Positions 17,929 to 27,353 of a stretch of DNA of 53,675 nt are shown piece after piece. The position numbers and the translations under genes are program-made. Under the pieces are notes generated by a model, which saw nothing but the letters and a program-made list of their open reading frames with translations, made no database searches and was not told the DNA's origin. This DNA comes from Microvirga makkahensis (GTDB lineage Bacteria; Pseudomonadota; Alphaproteobacteria; Rhizobiales; Beijerinckiaceae), in contig NZ_WURB01000028.1 of the NCBI RefSeq assembly GCF_009830105.1, positions 1 to 53,675 on the forward strand. Direction: 5' to 3'. Position 1 is the first letter of the stretch. The number at the start of each line of letters is the position of its first letter.

Positions 17929-19590
17929 TCATCGCCGCGAATACGCTTGCAAGACGTGAGGATCCTGCTCGAGGCCGTCGAGCCAGCCCGTATCGAGCTT
18001 CGGAACGGATGAAAACAGCAGGCGGGAGTACGGGTGACCGGCCTCGCTGCCCATGATGTCGGGGCTCAACTGCTCGATCTTCTCGCCAGCATACATCACC
18101 ACAACCTCGTCGCAAATCGCTCTGACGGTCGATAGATCGTGGCTGATAAAGAGATAGGACAGGGAATGTTCACGCTGAAGCTCCTTGAGAAGCTCAAGGA
18201 TCGCTGCCGCGACCACGGTGTCCAGCGCCGAGGTGATCTCATCGCACAGGATGAGCTTGGCGTCGGCCGCCAATGCGCGCGCTAGGTTGATGCGCTGTTT
18301 CTGCCCTCCTGAAAGCTCTGTCGGCCGCCGATGACGTAAGGAGCGCGGCAGGTGAACCATGTCGAGGAGCTGATCGATCCTTGCATCACGGCGCTGGCCG
18401 CTCATTCCATGATAAAAGGCCAACGGGCGGGCCAGAATATCGGCGATCGATTTGGCTGGATTGAGAGCGGTGTCGGCGGACTGGAAAACGATCTGCAGAT
18501 CCCGCAATTCATTACGACTGCGCCTGCGCAGATCCCGATCCAACGGCTTGCCTTCGAGAAGGACATCGCCCTGTGCGGCGGGCAGGATGCCGGCAATCAC
18601 CCGCGCCAGGGTTGACTTTCCGCAACCGGATTCGCCGATGATGCCGAGATTCTTTCCTCGATGCAGCTCGAAGCTGACCTTGTTGATCACCTTCACGCTC
18701 GGATTCCCGGTTTCATCCACCCTGCCGTATCCGGCCACAATGTCTTTGACGACAAGAAGCGGCTTTTCCGGCTCGACGGGACGGTCGACAACACGACCAT
18801 GCGGAGCCGGCTCGAAGGCCTCGAGCAGCTCCCGCGTATAGGGATGCTGCGGGCGATGGAGGATATCCTGGGTTCGGCCGACCTCCTGAATCTCCCCATT
18901 CTTCAAGACGATGATGCGATCCGCAATCTGCGCAACAACCGCCAGATCGTGCGAGACATAGACGCCGGCGATCGCGCCCTTTTTCATCACCGACTTAAAC
19001 GCCCGAAGAACCTCGATCTGCGTGGTCACGTCGAGAGCGGTTGTCGGCTCGTCGAAAATCACGAGCTTCGGATCGCCGATCAGGGCCATAGCCGCCGAAA
19101 GGCGTTGGAGTTGCCCTCCGGAAACTTGGTGCGGATAGCGGTCGCCGATCGTATCGGGCTCAGGCAAGGCGAGCGCCTTGAAAAGTTCCACCGCCTTCCT
19201 ACGGGCCTCGTCAATCGGCATCAGTCGGTGGATCTTCGTCACCTCGACGACCTGATCCATGATCTTGTGCGCTGGATTGAACGAGGCGGCAGCGCTCTGC
19301 GGCACATAGGAAACCTCGGTCCCGCGCCTGCGCGCGCGCTTGTGCTCCGGAAGGTTGGAAATCTCCCGCCCGGACAGCGTGACCTTGCCTCCCGCGATCC
19401 GGCATCCCGGCCTCGTATACCCCATCAACGTGAGTGCGATCGTCGTCTTGCCCGAACCGCTTTCACCAATGAGAGCAACGATTTCTCCTTCCGCGATATC
19501 GAAGGAAACGTCTCGGATGATCTCGACCGTTCGACCCGAATCCGTCTTCGCATCGACCCGCAGATTGCGAACTTCGACGAGGTTGCTCAT
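17929..19590 (-). CDS. Peptide/opine ABC transporter, fused double ATP-binding protein
   Basis: This 553-residue protein joins the two ATPases (DppD- and DppF-like) of a peptide/nickel/opine importer. The first domain has Walker A GESGSGKT (42-49), signature VSGGQ (156-160) and Walker B VIFDEP. The second has Walker A GESGCGKS (319-326), signature LSGGQ (426-430) and a following LILCDEITSALD. The linker carries the oligopeptide-transporter motif HPYTRELLEA. Its ATG overlaps the stop of the upstream permease gene by four bases, showing translational coupling. Confidence 0.95.
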   Translation of the reverse strand: MSNLVEVRNLRVDAKTDSGRTVEIIRDVSFDIAEGEIVALIGESGSGKTTIALTLMGYTRPGCRIAGGKVTLSGREISNLPEHKRARRRGTEVSYVPQSAAASFNPAHKIMDQVVEVTKIHRLMPIDEARRKAVELFKALALPEPDTIGDRYPHQVSGGQLQRLSAAMALIGDPKLVIFDEPTTALDVTTQIEVLRAFKSVMKKGAIAGVYVSHDLAVVAQIADRIIVLKNGEIQEVGRTQDILHRPQHPYTRELLEAFEPAPHGRVVDRPVEPEKPLLVVKDIVAGYGRVDETGNPSVKVINKVSFELHRGKNLGIIGESGCGKSTLARVIAGILPAAQGDVLLEGKPLDRDLRRRSRNELRDLQIVFQSADTALNPAKSIADILARPLAFYHGMSGQRRDARIDQLLDMVHLPRSLRHRRPTELSGGQKQRINLARALAADAKLILCDEITSALDTVVAAAILELLKELQREHSLSYLFISHDLSTVRAICDEVVVMYAGEKIEQLSPDIMGSEAGHPYSRLLFSSVPKLDTGWLDGLEQDPHVLQAYSRR

Positions 19591-20453
19591 TGTTCGCTCC
19601 GGTCCCGAATCTTCTGGGGCAAATTGTCGATCAACAGATTGACACTAATGGTCAGGGTCGCGATGGCGATCGAGGGAAAGATCACGGCCGGCGCCGCGAA
19701 GGACAGCCCGCCGATATTCTCCTTGACCAACGCGCCCCAATCAGCAAAGGGCGGCTGCACGCCCAGGCCAAGAAAGGACATGCTCGACAGCAACAGCACA
19801 ATGAACACGAACCGCAGCCCGAAATCCGCCAATACCGGTCCGATGATCCCCGGCAGGATTTCCGACCGGATCAGATAGCCGATCCCCTCCCCTCGGGCTC
19901 GGGCGACCGTGACGTAGTCCATCGTGTTGATGTTTACGGCCAACGCCCGCGCGAAGCGGTAGCATCCTGGGGTGTAGATGATGGCCAAAGTTACGATTAG
20001 GATCGGAATCGACGTGCCGACAGCGGCCACGATGACGAGCGCCAGGATCTTGCTGGGGATTGATGTAAGGGCGTCAAGCATTCGGCTCAGACCCCTATCG
20101 AACCACCCGCCGATAACGGCGGCGGTCATGCCCAGCGTGACGCCGCAGAAGCAGGCAACACAAACAGCCGCAAGCGAGATACCGACCGTATAGCGCGCAC
20201 CCAGCAGGATGCGCGAAAGCATGTCCCGGCCAAGATAGTCAGTTCCGAGAGGGAACTGCGCGCTCACCGGTCCGAAAAAATCGAAGTCGACAATATCCCC
20301 TACGGGATGCGGCGCGATGTAAGGGGCGAAGATGGCGACCAGGGTCCAGGCGGCGATGATAAGGAACGATACCGCTCCAACCACGCTGATCCGATACCCG
20401 AAGCGGCGCGGTCGAGCCTTCTGCGTGTTGGACAGGGACAGGAACATGGTCAT
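19587..20453 (-). CDS. Peptide/opine ABC transporter permease, DppC type
   Basis: A 288-residue inner-membrane permease. After a short cytoplasmic N-terminus it has a first helix (VGAVSFLIIAAWTLVAIFAPY), the DppC-type N-terminal segment with PLGTDYLGRDMLSRIL, and five further helices. The ATP-binding-protein loop reads DYVTVARARGEGIGYLI. The start at 20453 forms ATGA with the stop of the DppB-type gene and replaces a longer out-of-context extension. It is part of the four-gene importer operon. Confidence 0.94.
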   Translation of the reverse strand: MTMFLSLSNTQKARPRRFGYRISVVGAVSFLIIAAWTLVAIFAPYIAPHPVGDIVDFDFFGPVSAQFPLGTDYLGRDMLSRILLGARYTVGISLAAVCVACFCGVTLGMTAAVIGGWFDRGLSRMLDALTSIPSKILALVIVAAVGTSIPILIVTLAIIYTPGCYRFARALAVNINTMDYVTVARARGEGIGYLIRSEILPGIIGPVLADFGLRFVFIVLLLSSMSFLGLGVQPPFADWGALVKENIGGLSFAAPAVIFPSIAIATLTISVNLLIDNLPQKIRDRSEQ

Positions 20454-21400
20454 TGAAGCCTCGGATTGGAGACAATGGCAACGAGGTCGGCAATCGTGAT
20501 GAGAATTAGGTAGCCCAGGCAGAAGATCATCGCGCAACTCTGGATGAGCGGGAGGTCCCGCGTCGAAACTGCGTCGAGCATGAGCTTCGCAATGCCAGGA
20601 TAATTGAAGATCGTCTCGACGATGATCACGCCACCCAGCAGGTAAGAGAGCGAGAGAGCCACTGCATTGACGATGGGGCCGAGGGCATTGGGCAGAGCAT
20701 GATGGAGGACCATGCGCCGGCGCGACGCACCCTTCAGAAGAGCCATTTCGACATAGGCGGTATTTAGGGTTTCGAGCACGGCGGCACGGGTCATACGGAT
20801 CATCTGCGCAGAAATGACGAAGCTCAGCGTGATCACCGGCATGGCGAAGACCTTCAGCAATCCACCCATCGACGTCACCTCATGAGCCATGGACAGTGCC
20901 GGCAGCCAGCCGAGATAGACCGCAAAGACGATGACGGCGAGGGTGGCGACCATGAACTCTGGCACGGAGATCACAGCGATCGTGATGATCGAGACGATCC
21001 GGTCGTAGATCGTCCCCCGCAGGATGGCGGCCGTGATGCCGAGGGTGAGTGCAATCGGAACCGAAATCGCTGCCGTCACGCCTGCAAGTTTAAGGGAATT
21101 GACGAGCCGTCCTCCGATGAGGTCGCTGATCGGCATCTTGTTGACGTAGGAAACGCCGAGATCGCCGGTGAACAGATTACCGATCCAATACATGAAGCGC
21201 AGGACTGCCGGCTCATCGAGGTTCATGGCAGTGCGCAATCCGGCCACGGCTTCGGGTGTCGCGGCCTGCCCGAGGAGAATCTCCGCAACGTCCCCCGGCA
21301 GCATCTCGGTCGCGAAGAAGATCGTGAACGCAACGAACAGCAGTGTCACGACAGCGACTATAATACGTTCGGCGACGAGATTGAGTATTGGGGAATTCAT
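20450..21400 (-). CDS. Peptide/opine ABC transporter permease, DppB type
   Basis: A 316-residue permease with a first membrane helix (RIIVAVVTLLFVAFTIFFATEML), the family segment PGDVAEILLGQAATPEAVAGL and five more helices. The coupling loop is AYVEMALLKGASRRRMVLHHALPN. The start at 21400 is chosen because the protein then begins MNSPILNL and AAAGGG lies upstream; a longer in-frame extension lacks family similarity. It lies 86 bp downstream of the substrate-binding protein gene. Confidence 0.93.
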   Translation of the reverse strand: MNSPILNLVAERIIVAVVTLLFVAFTIFFATEMLPGDVAEILLGQAATPEAVAGLRTAMNLDEPAVLRFMYWIGNLFTGDLGVSYVNKMPISDLIGGRLVNSLKLAGVTAAISVPIALTLGITAAILRGTIYDRIVSIITIAVISVPEFMVATLAVIVFAVYLGWLPALSMAHEVTSMGGLLKVFAMPVITLSFVISAQMIRMTRAAVLETLNTAYVEMALLKGASRRRMVLHHALPNALGPIVNAVALSLSYLLGGVIIVETIFNYPGIAKLMLDAVSTRDLPLIQSCAMIFCLGYLILITIADLVAIVSNPRLQ

Positions 21401-21486
21401 AGAGCGCCCTTTTAGCGATGTATGATAATGGATCCCCTGGACGCGAAGGTTAGAGCCCTCCGCGCCCATGGCAACCCGGTCGCGCT

Positions 21487-23097
21487 TTAGGCCTCGAGCC
21501 AGGCATACTCAGCGAAGGTGTAGCCCATCATACCGCCGAGCGGGTTCGGGACGAGCCCCTTCAGCTTGGGAGAGACGGCATCGACATTCGACATGAACAC
21601 AGGAATGACTGTGCCGGCTCCATTGGATACCATGGCCTGCATTTCGCCATAGATCTCCTTGCGCCTAGCCTCGTCCAGAGACCCGCGCGCTTCGAGCAGC
21701 ATGGCATCGAACTTCTCTGATTTGAAGCCGCTCTCGTTCCACGCTGCATCGGACTTGTAGAGCAGTGAGAAGAGGATGTCGGGGGTCGGGCGCGCGTTGA
21801 TGTTCCCGAAATGAACGGCATCCTTGATCCAGTGATTGGACCAGTATCCGTCGGATGGAACCCGATTGACCGCGACGTTGAGGCCGATCTTTGATGCCGC
21901 CTGCTGCACAACCATTGCGTAATCGAGTGCGGAAGATGCCGCCTCGGCTGCCGTGATCCGGATCTCCTGACCGAGCACGCCAGCCTTTTGGAAGAGGGAC
22001 TTGGCCCGTTCCGGGTCGTACGCACGCTGCTTCAGTTCGGCATTATGGTACTTGCTCGTGCTCGGAATCGGATGATCGTTGGCGATGTCTCCCAACCCAC
22101 GAAGCACCGACTTCTGGATCACTTCACGGTTAATGAGATATTTGAAGCCTTCAGCAACCCCTTGCTTGTCTCCGGGCGGCATGTCGAGGCGGATATTGAG
22201 GTTAGTATAAGTGCCGAGTTTCGAGATAAACGGACGGGCGGCCGCGTTGCTCTCGAGCACGCGCAGGGAGCGCGGGCTGAGATTGGCGCCGAGCTGGATA
22301 TCCCCCGAGAGCACTGCGTTCAAGCGCGCAGATTCGTCTGAGATTGCAAAGAATTCGAACGAGTCGAGATAGGGTCCCTGTTCCTTCCAGTAGTTCTCGT
22401 TACGCATAGCAACAGAGCGCACTCCTGGCTGGAACTCCTTCAGGATGAACGGTCCGGTGCCGTTGCCCTTCGAGAAGTCAGTCGTGCCGTCTGCGACGAT
22501 CATGAAATGGTGCAGCGCGAGGATGGTCGGAAGATCGGCGTTCGGTGCTTCGAGCGTGATCTCGGCCGTTTGGGCGTCGACGGCCTTCACATCGACGATC
22601 TGCTTGGCAAGTGCGTTGACCTTCGAACCGACAGCCGGGTCCCGATGACGCTTGAGCGAGTACACGACGTCCGCTGACGTCAGGCTCTTCCCGTCATGGA
22701 AGGTCACGCCCTTGCGCAACTTAACAGTCCAGACCTTCGCATCCTTGCTTTCGATGCTCTCGGCCAGTTCCATCGTCGTTTCACCGGCACCGTTGATGAA
22801 GGTGAGACGATTGTAGAAGTTGCAGCAGCGAATATAGTCCGTTGCGTTCGATGCCTTCGCCGGATCCAGAGTATCGGCGGTCGAGGCGGAGAATCCGGCG
22901 GCCTTAACGAACCCGCCCTTCACCGGCTGGCCCGCAACGGCTGCGGCAGCACGCCCGATGATGGCAGATCCGGCCGCTGCAGCGACACCGCCCATCAACA
23001 TCATCTGGAGAAGTTCCCGCCGACTCGCTCCACGACGAATGGCGTTCTCGACCATCGCATCATCGGAGGAAGTCCAGTTATTGATCTTGTCGCTCAT
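21487..23097 (-). CDS. Peptide/opine ABC transporter substrate-binding protein
   Basis: A 536-residue SBP family 5 (DppA/OppA-like) protein. The N-terminus has a twin-arginine-like export signal: ASRRELLQMMLMGGVAAAAG follows about 25 polar residues. The mature part shows the family features LRKGVTFHDGKSLTSADVVYS and GTGPFILKEFQPG. The start ATG at 23097 has AAGGGA upstream. Tat export of such a binding protein is less common than Sec and is inferred from the motif. It probably binds a small amine, opine or peptide for import by the downstream permeases. Confidence 0.93.
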   Translation of the reverse strand: MSDKINNWTSSDDAMVENAIRRGASRRELLQMMLMGGVAAAAGSAIIGRAAAAVAGQPVKGGFVKAAGFSASTADTLDPAKASNATDYIRCCNFYNRLTFINGAGETTMELAESIESKDAKVWTVKLRKGVTFHDGKSLTSADVVYSLKRHRDPAVGSKVNALAKQIVDVKAVDAQTAEITLEAPNADLPTILALHHFMIVADGTTDFSKGNGTGPFILKEFQPGVRSVAMRNENYWKEQGPYLDSFEFFAISDESARLNAVLSGDIQLGANLSPRSLRVLESNAAARPFISKLGTYTNLNIRLDMPPGDKQGVAEGFKYLINREVIQKSVLRGLGDIANDHPIPSTSKYHNAELKQRAYDPERAKSLFQKAGVLGQEIRITAAEAASSALDYAMVVQQAASKIGLNVAVNRVPSDGYWSNHWIKDAVHFGNINARPTPDILFSLLYKSDAAWNESGFKSEKFDAMLLEARGSLDEARRKEIYGEMQAMVSNGAGTVIPVFMSNVDAVSPKLKGLVPNPLGGMMGYTFAEYAWLEA

Positions 23098-23173
23098 TGC
23101 AGTTCCCTTTTTTATTGAGTGGCTGACGGTGTGGTGCTTCGCGCTCGCCCATTCTCGCGTGCGATCGCAGAAT

Positions 23174-23890
23174 TCAGGCGGGTACAGCCCCCTGGACAGC
23201 GTCCGACAGGGCGGCCATCGAGGTGAAATGATAGTCCGGCTGGGTGAACTCACTCGGCTCGATCGTTCCGCCATAGCCCTTCTGGGCATGTCGGCGCTCG
23301 ATCCAGCAATTGGTCAAGCCGAGTCGGCGCGAGACGCCGATATCGTGATACTGACTTTGCGCGACATGCAGGATGTCGTCCTTGCTGCCACCCTCGCTCT
23401 CCACGAAGGCGAAGACCTTGTGAAAGAACGCCGGATCAGGCTTTTCGGTGCCGGTATCGTCTGCGGTGAAGCCCGCGTAGAACGGGTTGCCGAGTTCTTG
23501 AGCGAAGTGACTGAAGGCCCAGCGGCGGGCATTCGTCATGGCGATGAGTTTGTAGCGCTTGCCAAGAATGGCAAGGGATGCCGCGCTGTCGGCAAAGGCC
23601 TTCCAGTGCCGGGCGTCATCACGGAGCTTCTCGCCATGGGTGCGCAGGGCAGGCAATCCAAGCCGCGACGCGATGGCAAGGTAAACTCGCACCAGATCGT
23701 CCGGGAACAATCCGGCATCGGCCGAGTAGCGCGCCTGCCGGTAGAGGGCCAGCGCCTCTTCCCCGTCGACCTCGACTCCTGCCGACCTGCCGATCTCGGC
23801 GAGGGACGCCTTGAGGCCGCCCTCGAAGTCGATCAGCGTCCCCACCACGTCGAATGTCAGGTACTTGAATTCGCCCAGCTTTTTCACCAC
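23174..23890 (-). CDS. HAD hydrolase, haloacid dehalogenase type II-like
   Basis: A 238-residue HAD-superfamily enzyme started at GTG 23890, which has AGAGGAG eight bases upstream. Motif I is YLTFDVVGTLIDF, with the nucleophile aspartate kept although the usual D-x-Y-G-T reads D-V-V-G-T. Motif II is near LIAMTNA and motif III is TEKPDPAFF. The C-terminal HVAQSQYHDIGVSRRLGL matches the type II group. True dehalogenation is not implied; many members are phosphatases of unknown substrate. It lies 76 bp upstream of the importer operon and 225 bp downstream of the aminotransferase. Confidence 0.85.
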   Translation of the reverse strand: MVKKLGEFKYLTFDVVGTLIDFEGGLKASLAEIGRSAGVEVDGEEALALYRQARYSADAGLFPDDLVRVYLAIASRLGLPALRTHGEKLRDDARHWKAFADSAASLAILGKRYKLIAMTNARRWAFSHFAQELGNPFYAGFTADDTGTEKPDPAFFHKVFAFVESEGGSKDDILHVAQSQYHDIGVSRRLGLTNCWIERRHAQKGYGGTIEPSEFTQPDYHFTSMAALSDAVQGAVPA

Positions 23891-24115
23891 TCGCGATGCT
23901 CCTCTGAAACGTGTATGCCTTTTGTGAATTCTGTGGTGCGATACCTGCTTTGGCCCGTCCGGTCGCTCCGCTTTCAATGGCCTCAATGCCGACAGGATCA
24001 GTCTGGCGGCTCTGACTCACGAATTGCGCTGATTTGTAGATGGCCCACGGCACAAAATTGCGAATATGACGCCTGAGCGACATTTTCGAGACGGGCTTAC
24101 CAGGTCAAAAGCCAA

Positions 24116-25492
24116 TCATTTGGCCATTGCCGAACGGACATCCGTATCTTCCAGCGTCTGATCGAGCGTCCTGCGCGTGCAGTCGATAATTCTGTCGATG
24201 TCCTCATCGGTGCAGCAGAGCGGTGGTGCGTATCCGAGCACCCCGTTGGCGAAGGCGCGGATGACGAGTCCGTTGTCCCACGCCCTGTCGAATATCCGGC
24301 GTGCGGGCTCGGCCGCGGCCGGCAGCGGCGTCTTGCGCTCCTTATCGGTCACGAGCTCGACCGCTGCCAGCATACCACGCCCGCGGATGTCGCCCACCAG
24401 AGGGTGATCGGCGAGGGACTCTAGCCCGGCCATCAAGCGCTTGCCTGCCCGAATGCCGTTCTCCAGCAATCCGTTTTCGTAGAGGCGCAGGCACTCCAGC
24501 CCGACAGCCGCGCTAACGGGGTGTGCCGAGTAGGTATAGCCATGGCCGACCGCCGCCATGCCGGCGCCGTCAGCGATGGTGTTGTAGACCCTGTCGGACA
24601 TGAAGACGGCACCCATCGGCATGTAACCCGAGGTCAGGCCTTTGGCGGCGGTCATGAAGTCAGGCACGACGTCATCTTCGAGGCATGCGAACAGGGGGCC
24701 GGTGCGTCCGAAGCCCGTAATCACCTCGTCCGCCACGAACAGAATGTCGAGTTCATGGCAAACGTCGCGCATTGCCTTCATCCAGCCCTTCGGCGGCACC
24801 AGGACACCGCCTGATCCCTGAATAGGCTCAACATAGAACGCCGCGACGCGATCGGGCCCGAGTTCTTCCACCTTTGCGCGCAGGGCCGTCACGGAGGCGC
24901 CGATGATCGCCTGAGGATCCGTGCCCACCGGATTCCGATAGGCATAGTGCGACGGAATTTTGTGTTGCCAGTCATACGGTACGCCGAACCCTGCATGGAA
25001 GGCTGGCAGGGCCGTCAGGCCGGAGCCTGCCGTGGAGGATCCATGGTAGCCCTGCTCGACCGAGATGAACTGGTCCTTCTGCGGCGTTCCCTTGGCGTGA
25101 TAGTAATAGCGGATGAAGCGGATCGTGCTGTCAACGGCGTCGGAGCCGCCAAGCGTGAAGTAGATGTGGTTGAGATCGCCCGGCGCTCGGTCCGCGAGCT
25201 CAGCCGCCAAGCGGATGGCCGGTTCCGAACCCAGCCCGAAATATCCGGTCGCGTAAGGCAGCTCGCGAAGCTGGCGCGTCGCAGCCTCCACGATACTGTC
25301 TTGACCATATCCTGCATTGACGCACCAGAGGCCCGCGAAGCCATCCACCATCGTGTGCCCGGTCGCATCCGTGACCAGCGCGCCCTTGGCAGATTTCAGC
25401 ACGCGCACACCCGCTTTCTCGTGTCCGCGATAGGAGGCGACGGGATGAACGAGATGAGCGCGATCGAGTTCGATCAGGGAATTACTAAGCAT
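24116..25492 (-). CDS. Class III aminotransferase (omega-amino acid/diamine type)
   Basis: A 458-residue PLP-dependent aminotransferase of fold type I, class III. FVADEVITGFGRTG holds the conserved aspartate, and the Schiff-base lysine is in TAAKGLTSGYMPMGAV. Other family motifs are YHGSSTAGSGLTALPAFH and VEPIQGSGG. Such enzymes move the terminal amino group of an omega-amino acid or diamine to pyruvate or 2-oxoglutarate, giving a semialdehyde. Two aldehyde dehydrogenases in this locus could take that semialdehyde. It starts 13 bp after the GNAT gene. Confidence 0.94.
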   Translation of the reverse strand: MLSNSLIELDRAHLVHPVASYRGHEKAGVRVLKSAKGALVTDATGHTMVDGFAGLWCVNAGYGQDSIVEAATRQLRELPYATGYFGLGSEPAIRLAAELADRAPGDLNHIYFTLGGSDAVDSTIRFIRYYYHAKGTPQKDQFISVEQGYHGSSTAGSGLTALPAFHAGFGVPYDWQHKIPSHYAYRNPVGTDPQAIIGASVTALRAKVEELGPDRVAAFYVEPIQGSGGVLVPPKGWMKAMRDVCHELDILFVADEVITGFGRTGPLFACLEDDVVPDFMTAAKGLTSGYMPMGAVFMSDRVYNTIADGAGMAAVGHGYTYSAHPVSAAVGLECLRLYENGLLENGIRAGKRLMAGLESLADHPLVGDIRGRGMLAAVELVTDKERKTPLPAAAEPARRIFDRAWDNGLVIRAFANGVLGYAPPLCCTDEDIDRIIDCTRRTLDQTLEDTDVRSAMAK

Positions 25493-25505
25493 TTTGTCCT
25501 CCAGT

Positions 25506-26342
25506 TCAACCGAGCGCCTGATTCACCAGCGCGAATGTGCAGTACGATGTTTCGGCCTGCTCGATGTCGGGGCCGCGGCGCATCGAAACGCCGCCGCCAA
25601 CATGGGCAAGGCCATGCTCGGCGAGCCAGGGGCCAAGCCCGGTCGACAGGTCCGTGTCGACGCGGACGAACGCTCCTTGGTGGTGCGCGAACATGAACCG
25701 AATGAGATCCTTGGCCTGCCCGCTGCTTCTTGCTACGACTGGCCCGACGACGAGACCGCGACCGAAGGCGCGCACTCCGGCAAACGCCACGACCTCGCCT
25801 CTTTCCCGAATTACCGCGAACTTGACCGTTCGACGAAGAATTCTCATGAGCGCGCTGCGATCGAGATCGCAGGCGGCGCGATCAAGGGCAGAAATCTTCT
25901 CATGCTCATCGTCTTGCGCCCAGTTCACGCCCGCCGGAGCCTCGACCCTCACGGCTTGCCCCTGGTGCTGGGCGATTTCGCCGATTGCAGTGAAACCGAG
26001 TTTCTCATAGAGCGGCAAGCCCTCCTTGGTTGCCACGAGCCGGCAGCTGCGCGCACCCGCCTTTTCCAACGCCGCATCCATCAGCTTTCGTCCAACTCCG
26101 CGCCCTCGCAGGGCCGCCTCAACGATCACCATGTTGATGGCGGCTGCATCGGAACCGAATGGCGTCATCAGGGTCGTCGCGACGACGCGGCCATCCTGAA
26201 GCGCCACAAGGCCCTCGCTGACCGACAGCACCAGCTCCCAATCCTCCCGGCGATGCGGCCATCCCGCCTCGCGCGACAGCAGGACAGCGCCATCCAGATG
26301 TTCGGTCTTCATAGGCTCCAGCGAGATCAGTTGTGCAGTCAT
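25506..26342 (-). CDS. Two-domain GNAT acetyltransferase (YitH-like)
   Basis: A 278-residue protein with an N-terminal GNAT domain (acetyl-CoA motif VEAALRGRGVGRKLMDAAL, then KEGLPLYEKLGF) and a C-terminal half of the YitH/Acetyltransf_18 type (VKFAVIRERGEVVAFAGVRAFGRGLVVGPVVA). The hallmark GWPHRREDW follows an LSREA stretch. It is the first gene of the leftward operon and has a paralog at 35584-36462, at the far end of the locus. It might acetylate an amine intermediate or protect against it. The substrate is unknown. Confidence 0.88.
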   Translation of the reverse strand: MTAQLISLEPMKTEHLDGAVLLSREAGWPHRREDWELVLSVSEGLVALQDGRVVATTLMTPFGSDAAAINMVIVEAALRGRGVGRKLMDAALEKAGARSCRLVATKEGLPLYEKLGFTAIGEIAQHQGQAVRVEAPAGVNWAQDDEHEKISALDRAACDLDRSALMRILRRTVKFAVIRERGEVVAFAGVRAFGRGLVVGPVVARSSGQAKDLIRFMFAHHQGAFVRVDTDLSTGLGPWLAEHGLAHVGGGVSMRRGPDIEQAETSYCTFALVNQALG

Positions 26343-26669
26343 TCCAGTTTCCGCATGCGGCTTCGCGTCGTTCTATGGATAGTGCAGGTCCGAAAGCAGC
26401 TCCTCCCGACTCCACGCCCCGACCGACGCTTTTGCACTTTGTGGGGCACCGACTTCCGCATCTTATGCCGCTCACCTGATCGTACGGGCTTGTAGCGTGC
26501 TTCCTGCCCGTCGCCGCTGCATGCTAAGGAAACTCTCTGCCGCACCTGTGGTCTGATACGGAAGATTCTGCTTTCCGCCGGATCGAATGCGGTGATTAGT
26601 CCATTGAGCGAGCCTTATGATACGTAGCGGGTCGGCAAGGGTGCCGGCGACAACGCAAGGATTGTCCTC
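26343..26669. promoter_or_regulatory. Divergent promoter region of the catabolic locus
   Basis: This 327-bp gap separates the leftward GNAT-aminotransferase-importer operon from the rightward HAD-oxidoreductase pair, so it must hold promoters for both. No convincing -10/-35 or operator was recognised. It is a natural place for the Lrp regulator to bind. Confidence 0.45.
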
Positions 26670-27338
26670 ATGAGCCAGTTCCGGCCGAAATACATCACCT
26701 TTGACTGCTATGGCACGCTGACGAACTTCCAGATGGCCGAGGCTGCACGGACGCTTTATGGAGAGCAGCTGAGCGAAGATCGCATGCAGCAGTTCATCAA
26801 GAATTTTGCCGCTTACCGGCTCAATGAAATCCTGGGCGCCTGGAAGCCCTACAACGAAGTCATTCACAACGCCGTCGCGCGCACCTGCAAGAAAAACGGC
26901 GTGGCCTTCCGCGAAGAGGACGCGCGCTGGATCTATGAACAGGTGCCGAGCTGGGGCCCGCATCCCGACGTACCGGCCGGGCTTGCCAAAGTGGCCAAGG
27001 AATTCCCGCTCGTTATCCTGTCGAATGCCATGAACGAGCAGATCATGTCCAATGTCGGGAAGCTCGGAGCGCCGTTCCATGCAGTCTACACGGCGCAGCA
27101 GGCGCAGGCATACAAGCCCCGTTTCGAGGCTTTCGAATACATGCTCGACCAGCTGAACGCCAATCCGGAGGACATCCTCCACGTCTCCTCATCGTTTCGC
27201 TACGACCTGATGTCCGCGCACGATCTCGGCATCAAGAACAAGGTTTGGGTCAATCGCGGACATGAGCCCGCAAATCCCTATTACGGCTATACGGAGATCA
27301 GGGACATCTCCGGCCTTCCCGGTGTCGTCGGCCTCTGA
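26670..27338 (+). CDS. HAD hydrolase, haloacid dehalogenase type II-like (second copy)
   Basis: A 222-residue HAD enzyme with canonical motif I ITFDCYGTLTNF, motif II LVILSNAMNEQ, motif III YKPRFEAFEYML and the C-terminal LHVSSSFRYDLMSAHDLGI. It is related to, but well diverged from, the HAD gene at 23174-23890. It is followed after 15 bp by a flavoprotein gene, forming a two-gene unit. Pairing of such HAD proteins with amine oxidoreductases recurs here, suggesting a shared but unidentified step. Confidence 0.88.
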   Translation: MSQFRPKYITFDCYGTLTNFQMAEAARTLYGEQLSEDRMQQFIKNFAAYRLNEILGAWKPYNEVIHNAVARTCKKNGVAFREEDARWIYEQVPSWGPHPDVPAGLAKVAKEFPLVILSNAMNEQIMSNVGKLGAPFHAVYTAQQAQAYKPRFEAFEYMLDQLNANPEDILHVSSSFRYDLMSAHDLGIKNKVWVNRGHEPANPYYGYTEIRDISGLPGVVGL

Positions 27339-27353
27339 GCGCAGGAGGCAGAA